The position numbers and the translations under genes are program-made. Below are positions 9,626 through 18,394 of a stretch of DNA of 64,000 bases, in pieces. Origin of the DNA: JAXDAY01 sp034679345 (GTDB taxonomy: Bacteria; Eisenbacteria; RBG-16-71-46; CAIMUX01; VGJL01); contig JAXDAY010000017.1 in the NCBI GenBank assembly GCA_034679345.1, forward strand, positions 62,001-126,000. The letters are read 5' to 3'. Below the pieces are notes generated by a model. It was not told where the DNA came from, ran no database searches, and worked only from the letters and a program-made list of their open reading frames with translations. The first letter of the stretch is position 1, and every line of letters begins with the position of its first letter.

Positions 9626-11804
9626 CGAGCTGAAGGGGGCCCTCGCGGCGGACCTGGGTCGGCTTGCGCCCGAAGTCTCTTCCGAAGAGGTCCGCCGTGC
9701 GCTCGCCTTCGCCGAGCAGGCGCACACCGGCCAAGTGCGGGCATCCGGCGCGCCCTACGTGACCCATCCCATCGAGGTCACCCGGATCGTCCTGGATCTC
9801 CTTCGTCGTCGCGCGGACAACGAGATCGTCGCCGCCGCGTTGCTCCACGACGTCCTGGAGGACAATGCGGAGATCAAGCTCGAGCGCCTGGAATCGGAGT
9901 TTGGGCCCGTCGTCGCGCGTCTCGTCGACGGTGTGACGAAGATCGGCGGCCTTCCTGCGATGGAGGAGGAGGCAGAGCAGGTCGAGAACTTCCGCAAGAT
10001 GCTCCTCTCCATGGCCCAGGACATCCGCGTCATCCTGATCAAGCTGGCCGACCGGCTCCACAACATGAGAACCCTCGAGTTCTTGCCGGAACCGGATCGG
10101 AGAAAGCGAATCGCCCGCGAGACGAAGGAGATCTACGCGCCCCTCGCCCATCGACTCGGGATCGCGCGGGTACGGTGGGAGCTGGAAGATATCGCCCTCA
10201 AGCAGCTCGATCCCGAGGCGTACCGGATGATCGCCTCCCTCGTCTCGCAGAAGAGAAAAGAGCGGGAGGACGCCATCGAGGAGGTCCGGCTCCCGTTGGT
10301 GGAGCGGCTGAAGGAGGAGGAGATCCCGGCGGAAGTGACGGGACGGCCGAAGAACTTCTCGTCGATCTGGGAGAAGATGCAGCGGCAGAACGCCCCGTTC
10401 CGCGAGATCTACGACCTGCTCGGACTGCGGGTGATCACGGAGACGACTCGTGACTGCTACCGGGTCCTGGGGGCGGTCCACGACCTGTTCATCCCGGTAC
10501 AGGATCGGTTCAAGGATTACATCGCGACCCCGAAATCGAACATGTACCAGTCGCTTCACACGACGGTGATGACGCCCGGCAACAGGATGGTGGAGATCCA
10601 GATCCGGACCCGGGCGATGCACTTGACCAGCGAGATCGGAATCGCCGCCCACTATCGCTACAAGGAGGGCGGCCGCAAGGACGACGAGCTCGAGCAGAAG
10701 CTCGGCGAGCTGATGGAGCGCCGATCGGTCGAGGTCGACGCCGGGGAAGAAGATCCGCGGGAGTTCCTGGACATCCTCAAGATCTCCCTCTATCAGGAGG
10801 AGGTCTTCGTCTTCACGCCGGTGGGGGAGCTGAAGCGCCTGCCGCGGGGATCCACGCCGATCGACTTCGCCTACGCGGTTCACTCGCAGGTGGGCAATCA
10901 CTGCGTGGGCGCCCGTGTCAACAACAGGCTCGTCCCGCTGAGATACGAGCTGCAGAACGGGGATCGAGTGGAGATTCTCACGAACCCTACCGCGACGCCC
11001 AATCAGGACTGGCTCGCCCTGGCCAAGTCGGGACGCGCGAGGTCGAAGATCCGCCAGTGGCTGAAGGAACAGCGCTTCGACATGAGCGTCGGGCTGGGAC
11101 GGGAGATGATCGAACGGGAGCTCAAGCGGCGTCGCAAGAAGGTTCCCGGGGAGGCGATCCTCGACGATTGCGCCCAGGGGCTCGGATTCACGGACGCCAT
11201 GGCGATGCTGGCGAGCATCGGACAGGGCGAAACCTCGCCCGTCACGGTCGCAGGCAGGCTCTATCCGGAAGCGCCCAGCCCGGCATCCATCGTGCCCGCG
11301 AAGATCCGCGACCTCACGCGTCCGCCGGTCCGCGGAATTCGAATTCAGGGAGTCGGAAACCTGATGATCCAGGTCGCCCACTGCTGCGATCCGGTGCCGG
11401 GAGATCCGATCGTCGGTTTGGTCACGCGCGGCCGAGGCGTGTCGATCCACCAGCGGTCCTGTCGGAACATCCTCGACGGCAAGGTGGAGCGCGATCGCCT
11501 CCTTGACGTGCAGTGGGACATCCATGGAGAGCCGGTCTTCGGCGTCCGTCTCGAGATCTTCGGCGACGACCGGCAGAATCTGCTGGCCGATGTCTCAATG
11601 GCGATCTCGAAGTCGGGGACGAACATCCGGGAAGGCTCGATGCAGAGCGTCGAGCGACAGGCGCAGGGCCACTTCGTCGTCGAGGTCCGGAACCGGCGGC
11701 AGTTGAACGAGGTCATCCGCGCGATCCGTTCCGTCCGGGGCGTGATCCGTGTCGAGAGACGAAACGAAGGGGCCGAGGGCGAGCTGCCCCAGGAGGATAG
11801 ATGA
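9600..11804 (+). CDS. rel: Bifunctional (p)ppGpp synthetase/hydrolase (RSH)
   Basis: This 734-residue RelA/SpoT homologue starts at a TTG (9600) inside the end of recJ, with GAAGGA nine bases upstream. The HD hydrolase domain retains YVTHPIEV and H83-D84-VLED. The synthetase domain has the R303-F-K-D306 motif (RFKDYIATPKSNMYQSLHT) typical of bifunctional Rel/SpoT rather than the ExDD of mono-functional RelA. A TGS domain (FVFTPVGELKRLPRGSTPID) and a C-terminal ACT domain follow. It should both make and degrade the stringent-response alarmone. Its stop overlaps the next start as ATGA. Confidence 0.95.
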   Translation: MTTHSESLDELKGALAADLGRLAPEVSSEEVRRALAFAEQAHTGQVRASGAPYVTHPIEVTRIVLDLLRRRADNEIVAAALLHDVLEDNAEIKLERLESEFGPVVARLVDGVTKIGGLPAMEEEAEQVENFRKMLLSMAQDIRVILIKLADRLHNMRTLEFLPEPDRRKRIARETKEIYAPLAHRLGIARVRWELEDIALKQLDPEAYRMIASLVSQKRKEREDAIEEVRLPLVERLKEEEIPAEVTGRPKNFSSIWEKMQRQNAPFREIYDLLGLRVITETTRDCYRVLGAVHDLFIPVQDRFKDYIATPKSNMYQSLHTTVMTPGNRMVEIQIRTRAMHLTSEIGIAAHYRYKEGGRKDDELEQKLGELMERRSVEVDAGEEDPREFLDILKISLYQEEVFVFTPVGELKRLPRGSTPIDFAYAVHSQVGNHCVGARVNNRLVPLRYELQNGDRVEILTNPTATPNQDWLALAKSGRARSKIRQWLKEQRFDMSVGLGREMIERELKRRRKKVPGEAILDDCAQGLGFTDAMAMLASIGQGETSPVTVAGRLYPEAPSPASIVPAKIRDLTRPPVRGIRIQGVGNLMIQVAHCCDPVPGDPIVGLVTRGRGVSIHQRSCRNILDGKVERDRLLDVQWDIHGEPVFGVRLEIFGDDRQNLLADVSMAISKSGTNIREGSMQSVERQAQGHFVVEVRNRRQLNEVIRAIRSVRGVIRVERRNEGAEGELPQEDR

Positions 11805-12397
11805 AGCACCAATCCTGTGGCGCGATCGCCGGAGCCCTGGCGGCTTTGCTGATCGCGACGGTTCCGGCCGGCGCCCTCCAGATCGGCGTGCGGGGAGGTT
11901 ACGCGAAGGCTGACGGCGAGATCTTCGACGGCAGCGGGTCTCTCGGCAGCGGGGGACTCTACGGTCTCGTCGGCTCCCTTCCCCTTTTGCCGATGATCGA
12001 TCTCGAGTTTGCGTATGAACGCTACACCGCGGACTTCGATTTCGATCGCGTGGTCCAGGACCAACCGTTCTCGACGGATGCGGAGTACCTGGATCACTCC
12101 TACCTCCTCACGGCGAAACTCAGCCTGGTGGACCCCGCGGGCACCCCTTTTGGTCTCTACGCGGGCGCCGGCGGGAGCCTGCACGCGATCGATCTCGAGC
12201 TCGACGACGACTTCGATCTCCCCGGCTTCGACACCGACGAGAACGAGTTCGCCTGGCACATCGTCGCGGGGCTCGATCTGCGACTTCCGAGCCTGCCGAT
12301 GCTTCTCTATGCGGAGTACCGGTTCCAGGAGCTCGACATCGGGGACAAACCGCGGTTCAACTCGATCTACGCGGGCCTGAACCTCGTGCTGGAATAG
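11801..12397 (+). CDS. Small outer-membrane beta-barrel-like protein of unknown function
   Basis: The 198-residue product has a signal peptide (MKHQSCGAIAGALAALLIATV...AGA), then alternating hydrophobic and polar beta strands (IGVRGGYAKADGE, FGLYAGAGGSLHAIDLE, LLYAEYRFQELDIGD) and a final strand ending VLE. This resembles OmpA/OmpW-like eight-stranded porin-like proteins. No family signature is firm enough for a name. The start overlaps the rel stop as ATGA with AGGAGG four bases upstream, so it is coupled to rel despite an unrelated apparent role. Confidence 0.7.
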   Translation: MKHQSCGAIAGALAALLIATVPAGALQIGVRGGYAKADGEIFDGSGSLGSGGLYGLVGSLPLLPMIDLEFAYERYTADFDFDRVVQDQPFSTDAEYLDHSYLLTAKLSLVDPAGTPFGLYAGAGGSLHAIDLELDDDFDLPGFDTDENEFAWHIVAGLDLRLPSLPMLLYAEYRFQELDIGDKPRFNSIYAGLNLVLE

Positions 12398-12402
12398 CGC
12401 CG

Positions 12403-12888
12403 ATGCTGGCCGTCGTTCAGCGGGTCTCCGGTGCGTCTGTTCGCGTGGGCGAATCCTACGAGGAGTCCATCGGCCCGGGCATCGTCATCCTGCTGGGCGT
12501 CGCCCAGGGCGACGATGAGCTGGATGCCCACTGGCTCGCGGAGAAGTGCGCGTCTCTCAGGATCTTCAACGACCCGGAGGGAAAGATGAACCTGGGGCTC
12601 GACTCCGTCGGCGGGGAGGCCCTCGTCATCAGCCAGTTCACGCTGCTGGGAGATTGCGGGAGGGGGCGGAGGCCGAGCTTTACGCGCGCCGCCGCGCCGG
12701 AGATGGCGAATCGTCTCTACGAGCTCTTCGCGGAAGAGCTGCGCGCCCTCGGCGTTGCCGTGCGAACGGGGGTCTTCGGCGCGATGATGCAGGTCTCCCT
12801 GGTCAATGACGGCCCAGTGACGATCCTCCTCGATTCGGCCCCATGGAAGGGGCGGCGCGAGACGGCTGCCGAGGCCGGGCCCCGGTGA
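12403..12888 (+). CDS. dtd: D-aminoacyl-tRNA deacylase
   Basis: This 161-residue protein removes D-amino acids mischarged on tRNA, a proofreading step in the cytoplasm. It begins with the family start MLAVVQRVSGASVRV and carries the two active-site signatures SQFTLLGD and NDGPVTILLDS. The C-terminus is about ten residues longer than usual and Arg-rich (PWKGRRETAAEAGPR). It starts five bases after the preceding stop, and its TGA overlaps the GTG start of maf. Confidence 0.95.
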   Translation: MLAVVQRVSGASVRVGESYEESIGPGIVILLGVAQGDDELDAHWLAEKCASLRIFNDPEGKMNLGLDSVGGEALVISQFTLLGDCGRGRRPSFTRAAAPEMANRLYELFAEELRALGVAVRTGVFGAMMQVSLVNDGPVTILLDSAPWKGRRETAAEAGPR

Positions 12889-13499
12889 ACGCGCTGAGCG
12901 TCGGATGCCGCCTGCTCGGGATCGGGGGCGAGCCCTTGCTGCTCGCGTCCGCCTCGCCTCGGAGGAGGCTCTTGATCGAGATGCTGGGGATTCCATGCGT
13001 GAGCCGGGGCACCTCCGTCGCGGAGGGGAACCGAGGCCCCGGAGAATCTCCCGGGGCCTATGTGGAGCGGCTCGCGCGCGAGAAGGCGCTGGATCTCGTC
13101 GCGGACGGCTCCTACGCGGTTCTGGGCGCCGATACGATCGTGCAGCTGGGCGAGGAGACCCTCGAGAAGCCTCGGGATCGAGACCATGCCAGAGAGCTCT
13201 TGACCTCTCTCTCGGGACGATGGCACGAAGTCTACACGGGGATTTGCCTCCGGCGCGTCCGGGATGGACGCATGGCGATGGGACACGAGCGCTCGCGAGT
13301 TCTCTTCGCGCAGCTCGATCCGCCGCTCATCGAGCTCTACCTCGAGACACGCGAGCACGAGGACAAGGCCGGCGCCTACGGCATCCAGGGATACGGGGCT
13401 CTGCTCGTCGATCGAATCGAGGGCTGCTACTTCAACGTGATGGGACTGCCGCTCGCGCGCCTTCGCCGTCTGGCCCTCGAACTGGAGGAATCGTCATGA
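12885..13499 (+). CDS. maf: Maf-family nucleoside triphosphate pyrophosphatase
   Basis: The GTG at 12885 overlaps the dtd stop (GTGA) and gives a 204-residue protein of normal Maf length. Family landmarks are LLASASPRRRLLIEMLGI, LGADTIVQL, EKPRDRDHARELLTSLSGR and DKAGAYGIQGYGALLVDRI. It is expected to hydrolyse non-canonical or excess NTPs (dTTP/UTP type by the KAGAYGIQG motif) and so act in housekeeping of the nucleotide pool; overexpression of homologues blocks septation. It ends in an ATGA overlap with mtnA. Confidence 0.92.
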   Translation: MNALSVGCRLLGIGGEPLLLASASPRRRLLIEMLGIPCVSRGTSVAEGNRGPGESPGAYVERLAREKALDLVADGSYAVLGADTIVQLGEETLEKPRDRDHARELLTSLSGRWHEVYTGICLRRVRDGRMAMGHERSRVLFAQLDPPLIELYLETREHEDKAGAYGIQGYGALLVDRIEGCYFNVMGLPLARLRRLALELEESS

Positions 13500-14527
13500 G
13501 CGAAGGCGCTCCAGAGCCGGTCCCGACAATCCGCTGGATCGATGGCGGGGTGAGGATCCTCGACCAGCGGCGGCTCCCTCGTATCGAGCGCTACCTTCAT
13601 CTCGAGCATCCAAGGCAGGTCATTGGGGCGATTCGCACCCTGGCGGTGCGCGGCGCTCCGGCGTTGGGGATCGCCGGGGCCTATGGGCTCGCCCTGGCGG
13701 CCGCGCGCGCGCTGGAGGCCGGCCGCGATCCGCGCGCCGCTGCGCTGCGATGGGCGCCCCGGCTGGCCGCCGCGCGGCCGACCGCGGTCAACCTGAGCCT
13801 CGGCGTGAACGAGGCGGTCGCCTCGATCGCGGCTCTTGAGGCCGGGCAGTCTCCCGGGGAACTCGTCTCGCGATTGAAGGAGAACGGCGATCGGATGCTT
13901 CGGGAGGATCTCGACGCGTCCGCGCGCATGGCGGAGCATGGCGTGGGCCTGATCCCCGCGGGGCGGCCAGTTCTCACGCACTGCAATACGGGCGGTTTGG
14001 CGACCGCCGGGCTGGGGACGGCTCTGGCCGTCATCTGGAAGGCTTGGCGGGAACGGGGCGTCCCGTTCGTGCTGGTCGACGAGACCCGTCCGCTGCTCCA
14101 GGGTGGGAGGCTGACCCTCTGGGAGCTTCGTCGGTGGGGGATCCCGGCGCGATTGATCTGCGACGGCGCCGCGGCCTGGGCGATCCGGAGCTTCGACGCG
14201 GGCGCGATTCTGGTCGGCGCCGATCGGATCAGCGCCAACGGAGACACGGCGAACAAGATCGGGACCCTGGCCGCCGCGCTGGCGGCCTGGGACGCGGGGA
14301 TCCCCTTCATCGTCGTCGCCCCGCGGACGTCGTTCGATCTCAATATTTCCCAAGGGGATGCGATCCCGGTGGAGGAGCGCGGCCGTGAGGAGATCCTCGC
14401 GGCCTCTGGCTGGCAGGCGGGGGCGGGCGTGGTGAGCTACAACCCGGCCTTCGATGTGACGCCCGCGCGGCTCATCACGGCCTGGGTGAGCGACAGGGGG
14501 GTCGAAAGGCCGCCATTCGAAGAATGA
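13496..14527 (+). CDS. mtnA: S-methyl-5-thioribose-1-phosphate isomerase
   Basis: This enzyme converts methylthioribose-1-phosphate to methylthioribulose-1-phosphate in methionine salvage. The ATG at 13496 has GGAGG seven bases upstream and overlaps the maf stop; the protein is 343 residues. Catalytic Cys163 (THCNTGG) and Asp243 (GADRISANGDTANKIGT) align with Cys160 and Asp240 of the Bacillus enzyme, and RGAPALGIAGAYG is conserved. No other mtn gene is in the window. It is followed by a promoter, so it probably ends the recJ-mtnA transcript. Confidence 0.93.
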   Translation: MSEGAPEPVPTIRWIDGGVRILDQRRLPRIERYLHLEHPRQVIGAIRTLAVRGAPALGIAGAYGLALAAARALEAGRDPRAAALRWAPRLAAARPTAVNLSLGVNEAVASIAALEAGQSPGELVSRLKENGDRMLREDLDASARMAEHGVGLIPAGRPVLTHCNTGGLATAGLGTALAVIWKAWRERGVPFVLVDETRPLLQGGRLTLWELRRWGIPARLICDGAAAWAIRSFDAGAILVGADRISANGDTANKIGTLAAALAAWDAGIPFIVVAPRTSFDLNISQGDAIPVEERGREEILAASGWQAGAGVVSYNPAFDVTPARLITAWVSDRGVERPPFEE

Positions 14528-14561
14528 CCTGCCATTGGGCCCGGATCTTGTTCACGGGGGG

Positions 14562-14590
14562 TTGACACTCCTGCGCCGGCTCGGTATCTT
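14562..14590 (+). promoter_or_regulatory. Strong sigma70-type promoter for rplM-rpsI
   Basis: TTGACA (14562-14567), a 17-base spacer and TATCTT (14585-14590) lie 43 bases before the rplM start. This is the best-formed promoter in the window and is placed as expected for a ribosomal-protein operon. Confidence 0.75.
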
Positions 14591-14632
14591 CTGCTTTTTG
14601 CACGCTCTACGGTTCAACGGAGGGTTTCAATC

Positions 14633-15091
14633 ATGGCGACCACCGCCACGAAGGCCTCGGAGATCGCCCGGCGCTGGTTCTTGATCGACGCCGACGGCCT
14701 GATCCTGGGTCGGATGGCCAGCGATGCGGCCTACCTGCTCCGAGGCAAGCACAAGCCGAGTTACGTCCCCTACCTCGACGTCGGCGATCATGTCGTGATC
14801 GTCAACGCCTCGAAGGTTCGGGTCACCGGTCGGAAACTGGAGAACAAGACCTACTTCCGGCATACCGGCTACATCGGGGGAGTCAAGATCGCCACGCTCG
14901 CGAAGCGGATGGAGAAGCATCCCGCGGAGGTGATACGTGACGCCGTCTGGGGGATGCTCCCGAAGGGGCCCCTTGGCCGTCAGATGATTCGCAAGCTGAA
15001 GATCTACGACGGAGCGGAGCATCCGCACGAGGCGCAGCAGGTGATTCCGCACCGCCTCGACGCGAGGCGGACGCCGAAGTCCGACGCTTAG
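14633..15091 (+). CDS. rplM: Large ribosomal subunit protein L13 (uL13)
   Basis: This 152-residue protein is an early-assembling 50S component. It shows the family core RRWFLIDADGLILGRMAS, VNASKVRVTGRK, YFRHTGYIGG and MLPKGPLGRQM. A strong ribosome-binding site (GGAGGG) lies about eight bases before the ATG. It is followed 34 bases later by rpsI, the universal bacterial partner, and both are driven by the promoter at 14562. Confidence 0.97.
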   Translation: MATTATKASEIARRWFLIDADGLILGRMASDAAYLLRGKHKPSYVPYLDVGDHVVIVNASKVRVTGRKLENKTYFRHTGYIGGVKIATLAKRMEKHPAEVIRDAVWGMLPKGPLGRQMIRKLKIYDGAEHPHEAQQVIPHRLDARRTPKSDA

Positions 15092-15125
15092 GTCCTGAAC
15101 GAAGGCAGGAAGGAAGCTCGATCGA

Positions 15126-15521
15126 ATGGTTCACAAGCAGGTGCTTCAGTCGACGGGAAGGCGCAAGACCTCGGTGGCACGAGTCCGGATTCTGCCGGGC
15201 AGCGGCAAGGCGATGGTCAACGACCGCCCCCTCCGGGACTATTTCGGACGCGAGAGTCTCGCGATCCTGGCCGTCTCGCCGTTTCGCTCCACCGAGACCG
15301 AAGGGCGATTCGATCTCTTCGCCCGGGTCGACGGCGGGGGAATGACAGGGCAAGCGGGGGCGCTGCGCATGGCGATCGCCCGCGCGTTGAAGGCGACGCT
15401 CCCCGATGTGAAACCGGCCCTCGACCGAGACGGCCACCTCACGCGCGACCCCCGGATGAAGGAGCGCAAGAAGTACGGCCAGCCCGGAGCTCGGAAGCGT
15501 TTCCAGTTCTCGAAGCGATAG
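15126..15521 (+). CDS. rpsI: Small ribosomal subunit protein S9 (uS9)
   Basis: The 131-residue product carries STGRRKTSVARVRI at the start, GGGMTGQAGALRMAIARAL in the middle and the invariant basic tail GARKRFQFSKR, whose last arginine or lysine reaches the P-site tRNA in known ribosomes. It is second in the rplM-rpsI pair. A 109-base gap with a large inverted repeat separates it from rpsB. Confidence 0.97.
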   Translation: MVHKQVLQSTGRRKTSVARVRILPGSGKAMVNDRPLRDYFGRESLAILAVSPFRSTETEGRFDLFARVDGGGMTGQAGALRMAIARALKATLPDVKPALDRDGHLTRDPRMKERKKYGQPGARKRFQFSKR

Positions 15522-15551
15522 AAGACAGACGTTTCGTTGTCAGACCACACT

Positions 15552-15594
15552 CTCCCCGCGTAGTTCTCCGGCCGGATGGCCGGGGTCTGGGGAG
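15552..15594 (+). other. Inverted-repeat structure in the rpsB 5' leader
   Basis: An outer stem CTCCCC (15552-15557) / GGGGAG (15589-15594) encloses an eight-bp inner stem (15566-15573 with 15578-15585, GGAT loop). No T-run follows, so it is a poor terminator. It may be a leader structure for rpsB, whose genes are often autoregulated by S2, or simply a processing hairpin. No clear promoter is visible in this gap. Confidence 0.35.
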
Positions 15595-15630
15595 CAGGCG
15601 GACTAAACTACGCACCCTCGGAGGCGGAAG

Positions 15631-16380
15631 ATGGTTACAGTCACGATGAAAGAGCTGCTCGAAGCGGGCGTCCACTTCGGGCATCAGACCCGGCGATGGA
15701 ACCCGAAGATGAAGAAGTACATCTTCATGGAACGGAACGGGATTCACATCGTCGATCTGCAACAGACCATGAAGTGCGTCGAAACGGCCCGCGCGGCGGT
15801 TGCGCGGGTGGCGCAGAACGACGATTCGGTGCTGTTCGTCGGGACCAAGAAGCAGGCGATGGAAGTGATGCGCGAGGAAGCGCAGCGATGCGGCAACTTC
15901 TTCGTCAATGAGCGCTGGCTGGGCGGCATGCTCACGAACTTCCAGACGATCAAGATGAGCATCCGCTACTTGCGCAGCCTCGAGCGCATGCGCGATGACG
16001 GCACCTTCGAGAAGCTCTCGAAAAAGGAAGTGGCCCGCCTCGAGAAACAGCGGGTGAAGCTCGAGCGAAACTTCGCGGGGATCAAGGACATGAACCGGCT
16101 GCCCGGTCTGCTCTTCGTGGTCGATACGAAGCGGGAGCGGATCGCGGTGCTCGAGGCCCGGCGCCTCGGAATCCCTGTCATCGGGATCGTCGACACGAAC
16201 TGCGATCCCGAGGAGGTCGACTACCCGATCCCCGGGAACGACGACGCGATCCGCTCGATCAAGACTTTCGCGCGGGTGGTGAGCGACACCGTCATCGAGA
16301 CAAAGCAGGCAGCCGCCGCCCCCGCCCGCGATGCCGAGACCTCGGGGCCCAAAGAGGCCGCGGCCGGCGCGACGGCTTAG
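15631..16380 (+). CDS. rpsB: Small ribosomal subunit protein S2 (uS2)
   Basis: This 249-residue protein has the S2 signatures LLEAGVHFGHQTRRWNPKM, IFMERNGIHIVDLQQT, VGTKKQA, NERWLGGMLTNF and IVDTNCDPEEVDYPIPGNDDA. The last 20 or so residues are an Ala-rich tail (AAAAPARDAETSGPKEAAAG) beyond the folded core. It opens the classical rpsB-tsf-pyrH-frr cluster, with tsf starting 41 bases downstream. Confidence 0.97.
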   Translation: MVTVTMKELLEAGVHFGHQTRRWNPKMKKYIFMERNGIHIVDLQQTMKCVETARAAVARVAQNDDSVLFVGTKKQAMEVMREEAQRCGNFFVNERWLGGMLTNFQTIKMSIRYLRSLERMRDDGTFEKLSKKEVARLEKQRVKLERNFAGIKDMNRLPGLLFVVDTKRERIAVLEARRLGIPVIGIVDTNCDPEEVDYPIPGNDDAIRSIKTFARVVSDTVIETKQAAAAPARDAETSGPKEAAAGATA

Positions 16381-16421
16381 TTGGCTGAATCGGGCTAGGG
16401 TGGATCGAAGGAGGACTGTGG

Positions 16422-17021
16422 ATGGAAGTGACTGCTGCGATGGTCAAGGAGCTTCGCGAGCGGACGGGCGCCGGCATGATGCAATGCAAGAAGGCCTTGT
16501 CCGAATCGAACGGCGATGTGGAAAAGGCAATGGAAGCCCTCCGAAAGATGGGGCTCTCGGCCGTGGCCAAACGCTCCGAGCGAACTGCCGCCGAGGGGCG
16601 CATCGAAGCTTATGTCCATGCGGGCAACAAGATCGGCGTCCTGGTGGAAGTCAATTGCGAAACCGACTTCGTGGCGCGCACCGATGACTTCATGCGCCTG
16701 TGCAGGGAGATTGCCCTCCAGGTCGCGGCGACGTGCCCCAGCTGGGTGCGCGTCGAGGATGTGCCGCCGGAGACGGTCGATGCGACGACGCGCAAGATCC
16801 GGGAACGTCTGAGCGGCGATGGCATCGCCGGCGAAGAGCTCGAAAAGCAGATCGCGCGCGAGCTGCAACGCTTCCACGAGGAGCAGGTGCTCCTCCAGCA
16901 ACCGAACATTCGGGACCAGTCCCGCACGATCGGCGACATCGTGACGGAGGCGGCCGCGAAGATGGGCGAGAACATCCAGATCCGCCGCTTCGCGTATATC
17001 CGCCTGGGCGGCGCCGCCTGA
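16422..17021 (+). CDS. tsf: Elongation factor Ts, short form
   Basis: EF-Ts recharges EF-Tu by GDP/GTP exchange. The N-terminal UBA-like part (VKELRERTGAGMMQCKKAL) and the core (AEGRIEAYVH, VEVNCETDFVART) are plain. At 199 residues it is the short type seen in Thermus, with one core subdomain and a shortened C-terminal module, rather than the roughly 280-residue Escherichia coli type. The C-terminus FAYIRLGGAA fits the family end. It is six bases from pyrH. Confidence 0.95.
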   Translation: MEVTAAMVKELRERTGAGMMQCKKALSESNGDVEKAMEALRKMGLSAVAKRSERTAAEGRIEAYVHAGNKIGVLVEVNCETDFVARTDDFMRLCREIALQVAATCPSWVRVEDVPPETVDATTRKIRERLSGDGIAGEELEKQIARELQRFHEEQVLLQQPNIRDQSRTIGDIVTEAAAKMGENIQIRRFAYIRLGGAA

Positions 17022-17027
17022 GCGTCC

Positions 17028-17783
17028 ATGCCCTCCGCTGACGGAGACAGTTCGCAGAATCGACCCCGCTGGAAGAGAATCCTCCTGAAACTCAGCGGTG
17101 AGATCCTTGCCGGCGACGGACGGTTCGGACTGGACCACGCAGTCATCCGCTCGCTCGCCGCCCAGGTTGGGGAAGTCCACGATCGCGGCGTGGAGGTCGC
17201 CCTCGTCGTCGGGGGCGGTAACTTCTTCCGAGGCAGCGAGGGGGCTTCCATTGGAATGGAGCGGGCGAGCGCCGACGCGATTGGCATGATCGCTACGGTC
17301 ATCAACGCCCTCACGCTCCAGGAGCACCTCGAGCGGCTTGGCTATTTCACGCGGGTGCTCTCGGCAGTCAAGATGGAGCAGGTCGCCGAGTCGTTCATAC
17401 GGCGTCGGGCGATCCGCCACCTGGAGAAGGGGCGGATCGTGATCCTGGCCGCCGGCAGCGGCAATCCCTACTTCACGACCGACACCGCGGCGGTGCTGCG
17501 GGCAGTGGAGTGCGGCTGCGATGTCCTTCTCAAGGGTACCAAGGTGGACGGGATGTACTCCGCGGACCCCATGCGCGACTCCGATGCCGTCCAGCTGCCC
17601 CACCTGAGCTACCAGGAGGTTCTGGACCGCGGGCTGCGGGTCATGGACATGACCGCGATCACCTTGTGCATGGAGAATCGCCTCCCGATCGTCGTCTTCA
17701 ATATCCGGGTGCCGGGGAATCTCCAACGGGTCGTCGGGGGAGAGGAGATCGGAACCCTCGTGCAAGAGGAGCGGAATCGATGA
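17028..17783 (+). CDS. pyrH: UMP kinase
   Basis: This amino-acid-kinase-fold enzyme (251 residues) phosphorylates UMP to UDP, feeding pyrimidine nucleotides and UDP-sugars. Motifs are RILLKLSGEILAG, VVGGGNFFRG, AAGSGNPYFTTDTAAVLRA, LLKGTKVDGMYSADP and DMTAITLCMEN. Its TGA overlaps the frr ATG. Order and spacing match the conserved bacterial cluster. Confidence 0.97.
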   Translation: MPSADGDSSQNRPRWKRILLKLSGEILAGDGRFGLDHAVIRSLAAQVGEVHDRGVEVALVVGGGNFFRGSEGASIGMERASADAIGMIATVINALTLQEHLERLGYFTRVLSAVKMEQVAESFIRRRAIRHLEKGRIVILAAGSGNPYFTTDTAAVLRAVECGCDVLLKGTKVDGMYSADPMRDSDAVQLPHLSYQEVLDRGLRVMDMTAITLCMENRLPIVVFNIRVPGNLQRVVGGEEIGTLVQEERNR

Positions 17784-18334
17784 AAGAGGAAATCGCCCAG
17801 GCCAAGGAGAAGATGGGCAAGTCGATCGAGACCCTCAAGGTCGAGCTTGTCACGATCCGAACCGGCAAGGCCACGCCAAGCCTGCTCGACTCGGTCCGTG
17901 TGGACGCCTACGGATCGTTGATGCCCTTGAGCCAGGTCGCCTCCGTATCGGCGCCGCAGCCTCGACTTCTCGTCGTCCAGCCCTGGGACAAGGCGCTGGT
18001 CCAGCCGATCCTGAAGGGGATCCAGAAGGCCGATCTGGGGTTGAACCCCGCGGATGACGGGGACTTGATCCGGGTTCCCATCCCGGCCCTCACCGAGGAG
18101 CGGCGCAACGAGCTGGTGAAGAAGGTCAAGAAGCTCGGGGAAGACGCCAAGGTCGCGATTCGGAATGTCCGCCGAGATGCCAACGAAGGTCTCAAGAAGC
18201 TGCAGAAGGACGGCGCCGCAAGCGAGGACGAGGTCCATCGGGGAACGCAGGAGATCCAGAAGCTCACCGATGGATTCATCGCGGAGATCGACGACATCCT
18301 GCACCGCAAGGAGAAGGAGATCCTCGAGATCTGA
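17780..18334 (+). CDS. frr: Ribosome recycling factor
   Basis: RRF, with EF-G, splits the post-termination ribosome. From the ATG at 17780 (overlapping the pyrH stop) the protein is 184 residues, the normal size. Conserved parts are LVTIRTGKATPSLLDSV, LLVVQPWDKALV, GLNPADDGDLIRVPIPALTEERR and AIRNVRRDANEGLKKL. It closes the rpsB-frr run. A hairpin without a T-run sits between it and uppS. Confidence 0.97.
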   Translation: MKEEIAQAKEKMGKSIETLKVELVTIRTGKATPSLLDSVRVDAYGSLMPLSQVASVSAPQPRLLVVQPWDKALVQPILKGIQKADLGLNPADDGDLIRVPIPALTEERRNELVKKVKKLGEDAKVAIRNVRRDANEGLKKLQKDGAASEDEVHRGTQEIQKLTDGFIAEIDDILHRKEKEILEI

Positions 18335-18349
18335 CCGCAGCTCCTTGAC

Positions 18350-18368
18350 GGGGGCGCCGAACGCCCCC
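18350..18368 (+). terminator. Weak terminator-like or intercistronic hairpin between frr and uppS
   Basis: GGGGGCG (18350-18356) pairs with CGCCCCC (18362-18368) across a five-base loop. The following bases (TAGGCTTCG) are not T-rich, so full termination is doubtful. It could attenuate or process the transcript. Confidence 0.3.
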
Positions 18369-18394
18369 TAGGCTTCGATCGCGAAGGGTGACCG

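Noticed and set aside
9438..11525. A 695-codon minus-strand frame opposite rel
   Set aside because: No recognisable domain and low-complexity charged composition; it mirrors codon bias of the real gene.
12843..12884. Upstream ATG for maf inside dtd
   Set aside because: The extra 14 residues are non-conserved; the GTG overlapping the dtd stop gives the normal Maf start.
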